Below are positions 6,607-11,045 of a stretch of DNA of 11,045 nucleotides, in pieces. The notes beneath the pieces were generated by a model. The model did not search any database. It had not been told where the DNA came from and was given only the letters and a program-made list of their open reading frames with translations. This stretch comes from Pseudomonadota bacterium (GTDB lineage Bacteria > Desulfobacterota > Desulfobulbia > Desulfobulbales > SURF-16): contig JAUVQZ010000084.1 of assembly GCA_030597865.1 (NCBI GenBank), positions 1 to 11,045 of the forward strand, given 5' to 3'. The translations under genes and the position numbers were made by a program. Within the stretch, counting starts at the first letter, position 1. The number at the start of each line of letters is the position of its first letter.

Positions 6607-8901
6607 ATGAAAGATCAATTCAGCCCGGATCATATTGAGATGGTGGAGGAGTTTTGCCAGGAGATTCGAGATCTCCTCGATGAACTTGAACCGGTCATTG
6701 TCGACATGGGCAAAGGCTGTGGCGCTGAGGGCCAGCAAGAGGATATCAGCGATGATATTAATGGCATCTTCCGGCTCTTTCACTCCATCAAGGGGGCAGC
6801 CGGTTTTCTCAACTTCCCCAATATCGCCACTGCCTCACACAGTGCTGAAAACCTCCTTGATCTGATCAGGACAGGGGCGATGTCCCTGCAGCCGGATCAT
6901 ATTGACCTGTTTTGCCAGGGGTGTGACTTTATCCGGGAGGGTATTGAGCATGTCTGCGAGCATTATGAGGATGAGGGCTTAAGCACGCAGAGCCAAGTGA
7001 TACGGGACAGGTTTTTGGCCGCCATTGAGGTCGATCCGCAGGAAGCTCCTGAGGAACAAGGACCGGCGGTGATTGATCTTGATCTTGATCCTGCCTCGCT
7101 GATCTCCCCTGAGATGTCGAAAAATTTCGTCAGCGAGTCCCAGGATATCCTCCAGACCATGGAGACAGCTCTTTTAAACTGGCTCAAGGACAAGGGTAAT
7201 CAGGATCTTCATGGGGATGTATTCCGCCAGATCCACAGCTTTAAGGGCAATTGCGGCTTCCTTGGTTTTGCCGATCTGGAGTCCCTGAGCCACCACCTGG
7301 AGACCGCCATTGATCTGGCCCGTTCCGGGGGGGCGGCGGATCCTGCTAAAATTGCCGACATGGCCCTGAATCTTATTGATATTTACCGGGAGACCCTGGC
7401 CGATATCGGTGAAGGTGGTCCCGGCAAGATAGAGGGTCTTTCCATCTATCTTGATATGATCAACGACCAGCTGCCGCCCCAAGACCGGGTTGCCCAGGAC
7501 GTGGCAGGACAGGAGCCGGACCGACTGGGCGATATCCTGGTGGAGCAGGGGGCCGCCACCAAGGCAGAGGTTGATGTTGGCGTGGCCCAGCAGAGCAGGC
7601 AGCTTGGTGCCATCCTGGTGGAGTCAGGGGCTGTGAGCCACGACCAGGTGGACAGGGCCCTGGAGACCCAGAAGGAGCGCAAGAAGAAAAAGGCGGGTGC
7701 CGGCAAGGTCAAGGCTACTAAGCGTCAGGATCTCCGGGTGGATCTCGGTAAGCTTGATCAGCTCATCGATCTCATTGGCGAGCTGGTGATTGCCGAGAAT
7801 ATGGTGGTCAACAGCCCTGATCTTGAGGAGATGGAACTCGATCATTTCCAGAAATCAAGTCAGCATCTGGGCAAGATTGTCCGAGATCTCCAGGAAATGG
7901 CCATGACCCTGCGGATGATTCCGGTCTCCGGCCTGTTCAGGCGGATGATCCGCCTGGTCCATGATCTTTCCCGTAAGTCGGGGAAGAAGGTTGAGCTTAT
8001 CCTCAGCGGTGAGGAGACCGAGGTGGATAAGACGGTGATTGAGACCATCACCGATCCCCTGGTCCACCTGCTGCGTAACTCCATGGACCACGGTATCGAG
8101 CCGCAGGATGTGCGCCTGGAGGCAGGCAAGGAGAGTGCCGGCATAATTCGCCTTTCCGCCGTCCATGAGGAGGGCAATGTCAAGATCTCCATCGAGGATG
8201 ATGGCGGCGGCCTGCCGCGGGATAAGATCCTGGCCAAGGCCCGGGAAAAGGGGATTCTCCAGGATGCTGCTGATATGCCGGACAGCGAGATCTACAAGCT
8301 CATCTTTGCTCCGGGCTTTTCCACGGCAGCCGAGATCACCGATGTTTCAGGGCGCGGGGTTGGTATGGATGTGGTACGCCAGAATATCAATAAGGTCAAT
8401 GGTTCCATTGATATCAAGAGCCGGGCCGGTCAGGGCACCACGGTGGACTTGCGTATTCCGCTGACCCTGGCTATTATCGAGGGTATGCTGGTGCGCTGCG
8501 GCATAAGTCGCTACATCATTCCCATCATCAATATTATGGAGTCCTTTCGGCCCAATCCGGGGATGATCACCGTTGGCCCGGATGGCCAGGAGGTGGTCAA
8601 GGTCAGAGAGAACCTGCTGCCCGTGGTTCGCCTCCATGATCTCCATAATGTTGCTCCTGATAACCATGAACTGGAAAAGGGCATCCTTATCGTCCTGGAG
8701 GCCCGGGGCAGCAATTTCTGTCTCTTGGTTGATGAGCTTCTCGGCCAGCAGCAGACAGTGATCAAGGGTCTGTCCGATTATGTCTCAAGTTTCGGTAATG
8801 CAGGTGGGGTGTCCGGCTGTACCATCATGGGCAATGGCGAGGTCTGTCTGATTTTGGATGTGCAGAGTGTTTTGGATCGATTGAATGAAGGGGGGTACTG
8901 A
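6607..8901 (+). CDS. cheA: Chemotaxis histidine kinase CheA with two HPt domains and a MshEN-like insert
   Basis: A 764-residue cytoplasmic kinase. HPt 1 (about 5-140) has FHSIKGAAGFL with His59, and HPt 2 (about 168-288) has IHSFKGNCGFLGF with His210. Residues 306-355 form two 24-residue repeats starting RLGDILVEQG and QLGAILVESG, which resemble the MshEN motif of GspE/PilB-type ATPases. A basic linker (356-373) follows. The P3 dimerisation helices (about 375-460) begin RVDLGKLDQLIDLIGELV. The P4 kinase domain has N-box HLLRNSMDHGIE at 488-499, G1 DDGGG at 531-535 and G2 GRGVGMDVV at 582-590. A CheW-like P5 domain (about 618-764) completes it. No recognisable P2 CheY-docking domain is seen. 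It lies 81 bases after the MCP stop, with only a weak GAGAG ribosome binding site. Its stop overlaps the next start by one base. Confidence 0.96.
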   Translation: MKDQFSPDHIEMVEEFCQEIRDLLDELEPVIVDMGKGCGAEGQQEDISDDINGIFRLFHSIKGAAGFLNFPNIATASHSAENLLDLIRTGAMSLQPDHIDLFCQGCDFIREGIEHVCEHYEDEGLSTQSQVIRDRFLAAIEVDPQEAPEEQGPAVIDLDLDPASLISPEMSKNFVSESQDILQTMETALLNWLKDKGNQDLHGDVFRQIHSFKGNCGFLGFADLESLSHHLETAIDLARSGGAADPAKIADMALNLIDIYRETLADIGEGGPGKIEGLSIYLDMINDQLPPQDRVAQDVAGQEPDRLGDILVEQGAATKAEVDVGVAQQSRQLGAILVESGAVSHDQVDRALETQKERKKKKAGAGKVKATKRQDLRVDLGKLDQLIDLIGELVIAENMVVNSPDLEEMELDHFQKSSQHLGKIVRDLQEMAMTLRMIPVSGLFRRMIRLVHDLSRKSGKKVELILSGEETEVDKTVIETITDPLVHLLRNSMDHGIEPQDVRLEAGKESAGIIRLSAVHEEGNVKISIEDDGGGLPRDKILAKAREKGILQDAADMPDSEIYKLIFAPGFSTAAEITDVSGRGVGMDVVRQNINKVNGSIDIKSRAGQGTTVDLRIPLTLAIIEGMLVRCGISRYIIPIINIMESFRPNPGMITVGPDGQEVVKVRENLLPVVRLHDLHNVAPDNHELEKGILIVLEARGSNFCLLVDELLGQQQTVIKGLSDYVSSFGNAGGVSGCTIMGNGEVCLILDVQSVLDRLNEGGY

Positions 8902-9308
8902 TGAAGGTTCTCATTGTTGACGATGAGTTTATTGCCCAGGAGCTGCTTAAGGGCTTTCTGGAATCCTATGATGCCATCTGGAACGTGGCGATAAACGGCA
9001 TTGAGGCCGTGGAGGCCTTTCAGCTTGCCTTGGCACAGAGGGATCCCTATGACCTGATCCTGCTCGATATCATGATGCCCCAGATGGATGGTCACCAGGC
9101 CCTGCGCGAGATTCGCCGTATCGAGGCCGAGGAGGGCATCGGCGGCACGGACATGGTGAAGATTGCCATGGTCACCGCCCTCTCTGATGCCAAAAACGTC
9201 ATGGAGGCCTTTGTCAAGGGCAGCTGTGGGGCGTATCTGACCAAGCCTGTCTACCCGGAACAACTCCATAGGGTGTTGCTGGATTTTGGTTTGGTTGACG
9301 AAAAATAA
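8901..9308 (+). CDS. cheY: CheY-type single-domain response regulator
   Basis: A 135-residue stand-alone receiver. It has the acidic pair Asp7-Asp8 (LIVDDEF), phosphoacceptor Asp56 (LILLDIMMPQMDG), Thr92 (MVTAL) and Lys115 (LTKPV), so all active-site residues are present. There is no output domain. The ATG shares one base with the cheA stop (TGATG), and a G-run just upstream inside cheA can act as ribosome binding site. It is therefore probably translated with CheA and phosphorylated by it. Whether it binds the flagellar switch or another effector cannot be told. The symbol cheY is by position and domain; it could equally be a receiver of a non-flagellar chemosensory pathway. Confidence 0.9.
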   Translation: MKVLIVDDEFIAQELLKGFLESYDAIWNVAINGIEAVEAFQLALAQRDPYDLILLDIMMPQMDGHQALREIRRIEAEEGIGGTDMVKIAMVTALSDAKNVMEAFVKGSCGAYLTKPVYPEQLHRVLLDFGLVDEK

Positions 9309-9363
9309 TAATGTGCGATGGGTTTGCATTCTAAGGGTGCGAGAAAGAGATAAGGAGTGGAGT

Positions 9364-9824
9364 ATGAATTTTTTAAAGAGGTACCAAGATCATGGGAACC
9401 GTGATCTTGGTTCTCTTGCTGTTCACCGTGGCCCTTGGGGTGTATAGAAATGCCTTGAAAAGTACGGAAGACGGTTTTGGCAATGTTGTTGATCAGGAAT
9501 TGCAGATCGCCACCCTGGCCAAGGATATGCTGGTCGGGGTTTCGCTGGATAAAAACTATCAGATCATGCGGGCTGCGGCCCACGACATGGAGGCTGCCAT
9601 TGCCTCGATCCATGTCGCCCATTCTGAGGAAGGGGCCTGCGCTGCAGCTGCTGAGGAGCTTTTCCCCCCAGGCTGAACATCTCAAGGAGATGATGGCCCG
9701 TCCCCACCTGAGCTCATTGGCAGCCCCGGAGAGCAGCTATGGGGAAGAGCAACCGCAGCTCTCGGCGCCGCCCATGCCGGCGGATGTCATTGATCTTGAT
9801 GATGATGAGTTTGGCAAGTTTTAG
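9364..9824 (+). pseudogene. Decayed methyl-accepting chemotaxis protein: large internal deletion plus two frameshifts
   Basis: The start is intact: AAGGAG at 9352-9357, then ATG at 9364 reading MNFLKRY like the full MCP at 4423. An extra C at 9384-9385 shifts frame; removing it restores YKIMGTVILVLLLFTVALGV (TM1) and a short periplasmic stretch with QIATLAKDMLV. At 9626 the sequence jumps straight to the distal end of a signalling domain: 13 bases (9626-9638) are identical to 6283-6295 of the full MCP. Most of the sensor, TM2, the HAMP segments and the hairpin tip are gone. A second +1 shift lies in the six-C run at 9664-9669, after which the frame reads QAEHLKEMM, a linker, and the same DLDDDEFGKF tail, ending at TAG 9824. 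In the unshifted start frame translation would stop at 9447. It looks like the remnant of a duplicated receptor at the end of the operon. Confidence 0.82.
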
Positions 9825-9836
9825 ATGGGGAGTTGA

Positions 9837-9896
9837 GAGGTAAGAATGTTAAAGACGGGGCGGCAAGCCCTTCCATACTTCTCATCTTCTTACCTC
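9837..9896. repeat. 10-bp perfect inverted repeat
   Basis: GAGGTAAGAA (9837-9846) and TTCTTACCTC (9887-9896) pair perfectly, 40 bases apart, starting 12 bases after the pseudogene stop. No T-run follows, so it is not a canonical terminator. It may be a short intergenic repeat or an mRNA-end structure. Confidence 0.5.
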
Positions 9897-9917
9897 CTAT
9901 ATTCTCATCTTATCAAT

Positions 9918-9935
9918 CCCCCTTTTCTAAGGGGG
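9918..9935. repeat. CCCCCTT/AAGGGGG hairpin
   Basis: A 7-bp perfect stem with a 4-base TTCT loop. Similar C-run/G-run hairpins are common intergenic repeats in this kind of genome, from memory. A second similar hairpin, CTCCCC-TGAA-GGGGAG, lies at 10018-10033. Confidence 0.45.
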
Positions 9936-10113
9936 AAGGTCTTTATGGACTTAAAGGAGTCGCTTAAGTCAACCAGATTGACCTCCATCCTCAAGGAGTC
10001 TCCTGTTGCTCGCGCACCTCCCCTGAAGGGGAGAAGGGATTTTGTGAGGCAGCAGTGATGCTAAGTTCATGATTTTAGAATACAGCATAAGATGCCGACC
10101 TAAGCTTCTCCCT

Positions 10114-10166
10114 GCCACCTCCTCCCGGACTCTCTCTCCTCTCCTCCGGGAGGAGGTGGCCTTTTT
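10114..10166 (+). terminator. Strong rho-independent terminator
   Basis: GCCACCTCCTCCCGG (10114-10128) pairs perfectly over 15 bases with 10146-10160, with a 17-base pyrimidine-rich loop, followed by CTTTTT. The T-run is on the + strand side only, so it ends rightward transcription. It is the first good terminator after the chemosensory operon, implying the operon transcript runs through the decayed MCP and about 290 further non-coding bases. Confidence 0.88.
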
Positions 10167-10256
10167 AGTGCCTTACTGCAGGAAGACTGTCATAAAAAAC
10201 AAAAAACTGACAAACTTGTTTTAGAAATGACAACTTACAGTCACCTCTAAGGCACT
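10167..10256. repeat. 90-bp imperfect palindrome with evenly spaced TGACA half-sites
   Basis: AGTGCCTTA (10167-10175) and TAAGGCACT (10248-10256) are perfect inverted ends. Inside, GACTGT (10185-10190) pairs with ACAGTC (10237-10242), TGTCAT (10188-10193) with ATGACA (10227-10232), and AAAACAA with TTGTTTT. TGTCA at 10188 and TGACA at 10208 and 10228 start exactly 20 bases apart. It could be a MITE-like element abutting the terminator or an operator for the downstream sensor gene. Confidence 0.55.
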
Positions 10257-10328
10257 TATCCCTTCCACTTTATGTGGGTTAGCATAAAAATCAAGCAGTA
10301 AAAATACGCTGGGTAATCATCACTCACC

Positions 10329-11045
10329 ATGAAGTTGCAGAATAAAATAAGCCTGGTTGTCCTGCCCTGTGTGGCTGCGGCCATTATCTTTTTTGGTCTG
10401 TGGACCATCCGCTCCAGTGACAGCTTCTTTGTCAAGCTCATGTTTGAGGTCATGGCCAAGGACCTGGAGGTCTATGTGGGTTCGACCATGGCGGAGATTG
10501 CCGCAGGTGTGGAGGGTGCCACAGATCCGCAGAAGGTGCTTCAGGCCCAGCAGGATGCCTTTGTCGAGGCGGAGAAGGAGCATACCCTGGAAACAGGCCA
10601 TATCTTCATCATTAACCCCCATGGTGAGCTTGTCTTTTGCAGCCGTGGCCATAGTCATCTGCAGGGTGAACATATCTGGCTGCCGGTGGTCCGGCTCTTG
10701 GTTGAGGGCGAAAAGATGGCGGGCCAGGGGTATAGCCATAATTTATTGACTGCCCCGCTGCCGTTGAACAAGGAGGTGATGAAGGGCGACACCCGCATCA
10801 TCCAAGGTCATGCCCAGGCCGGCATTGGGGATATCCTCTATAGCGCTGCCTTTTTCAAGCCCTGGAACTGGGTGGTGGTGTCAGCGATCTCCGATCATGA
10901 GGTCCACAGCGCCATTGACGGTCTGCGGCGGACCACCTTGCTGGTCGCCGCTTTCACTATCCTGGGCACCTTTGTTTTGCTCTCCCTTGTCATGCGCCGT
11001 TTTTTTGTTAGTCCTGTCGCGGCCCTGCAGGAGGCGGCCCAGGCC
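10329..11045 (+). CDS. Membrane sensor protein, N-terminal part (3' end cut off by the window)
   Basis: The frame runs from ATG 10329 to the window edge, giving 239 residues. TM1 is at about 8-27 (VVLPCVAAAIIFFGLW). A periplasmic domain of about 175 residues follows, containing GHIFIINPHGELVFCSRG (about 90-107) and GDILYSAAFFKPWNWVVVSAI (about 166-186), a layout typical of Cache-type extracellular sensors. TM2 is at about 202-222. RRFFVSPVAALQEAA then looks like the start of a HAMP domain. The output domain is outside the window, so it could be a histidine kinase, a chemoreceptor or a cyclic-di-GMP enzyme. No strong ribosome binding site precedes the ATG. It follows a terminator, so it is probably a separate transcription unit. 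Confidence 0.85.
   Translation, partial: MKLQNKISLVVLPCVAAAIIFFGLWTIRSSDSFFVKLMFEVMAKDLEVYVGSTMAEIAAGVEGATDPQKVLQAQQDAFVEAEKEHTLETGHIFIINPHGELVFCSRGHSHLQGEHIWLPVVRLLVEGEKMAGQGYSHNLLTAPLPLNKEVMKGDTRIIQGHAQAGIGDILYSAAFFKPWNWVVVSAISDHEVHSAIDGLRRTTLLVAAFTILGTFVLLSLVMRRFFVSPVAALQEAAQA

Larger units (their letters stand above)
9825..10328. other. 504-base non-coding region with hairpins, a terminator and a palindrome
   Basis: No convincing gene is present. From left to right it holds an inverted repeat (9837-9896), a small C/G hairpin (9918-9935), another CTCCCC-TGAA-GGGGAG hairpin (10018-10033), a strong intrinsic terminator (10114-10166) and a long imperfect palindrome (10167-10256). The final 70 bases before the sensor gene are AT-rich and may contain its promoter, but no consensus boxes stand out. 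Confidence 0.65.

Noticed and set aside
8778..9329. Minus-strand 183-residue open frame
   Set aside because: It lies across the cheA end and the whole cheY gene, both strongly supported on the + strand; its translation shows no recognisable motif.
9664..9669. Six-C run as a phase-variation switch
   Set aside because: Six bases is short for slippage control, and the gene has a second frameshift and a large deletion, so simple decay explains it better.
9846..10058. Possible 70-residue gene after the MCP remnant
   Set aside because: It spans several inverted repeats and hairpins, has no recognised motif, and its ATG lies inside one repeat arm; more likely chance.

Overview
The window looks like chromosome of a Gram-negative, motile or surface-responsive bacterium. 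The chemoreceptor and CheA styles, the NtrC-type regulator and the intergenic repeat families are reminiscent of sulfate-reducing Desulfobacterota (Desulfobulbales-like). That placement is from protein style and memory, not from a search. All recognisable genes are on the + strand, and no RNA gene, CRISPR array or transposase gene was found.

Layout: (1) Bases 1-2950 hold a two-component pair. A PAS-containing hybrid histidine kinase, cut at the left edge, overlaps by 8 bases a sigma-54-dependent (NtrC/AtoC-type) response regulator. (2) Bases 2951-3207 are non-coding and carry a 108-bp element with perfect 22-bp inverted ends around a REP-like core. (3) Bases 3208-3627 encode a small protein that looks like a degenerate receiver domain. 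(4) Bases 3628-3894 are non-coding, with short tandem repeats and weak promoter-like signals. (5) Bases 3895-9308 are a compact chemosensory operon: cheW, a transmembrane chemoreceptor (MCP), cheA and a cheY-type receiver. (6) Bases 9364-9824 are a broken second MCP, reduced by a large internal deletion and two frameshifts. (7) Bases 9825-10328 are non-coding, with several hairpins, a strong intrinsic terminator and a long imperfect palindrome. (8) From 10329 to the right edge runs the N-terminal part of a membrane sensor.

How they work together: the MCP senses through a periplasmic helical domain, passes the signal through two HAMP segments to a CheW-CheA array, and CheA phosphorylates the adjacent receiver. 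CheR and CheB are not in the window. Both the MCP and the broken copy end in EFGKF, which fits the CheR/CheB tether pentapeptide pattern. The most unusual protein is CheA. It has two HPt domains and, where a P2 domain would be expected, a tandem 24-residue repeat resembling the c-di-GMP-binding MshEN motif. This suggests, as inference, a chemosensory kinase that may read c-di-GMP. The rest is mostly ordinary two-component and chemotaxis machinery.
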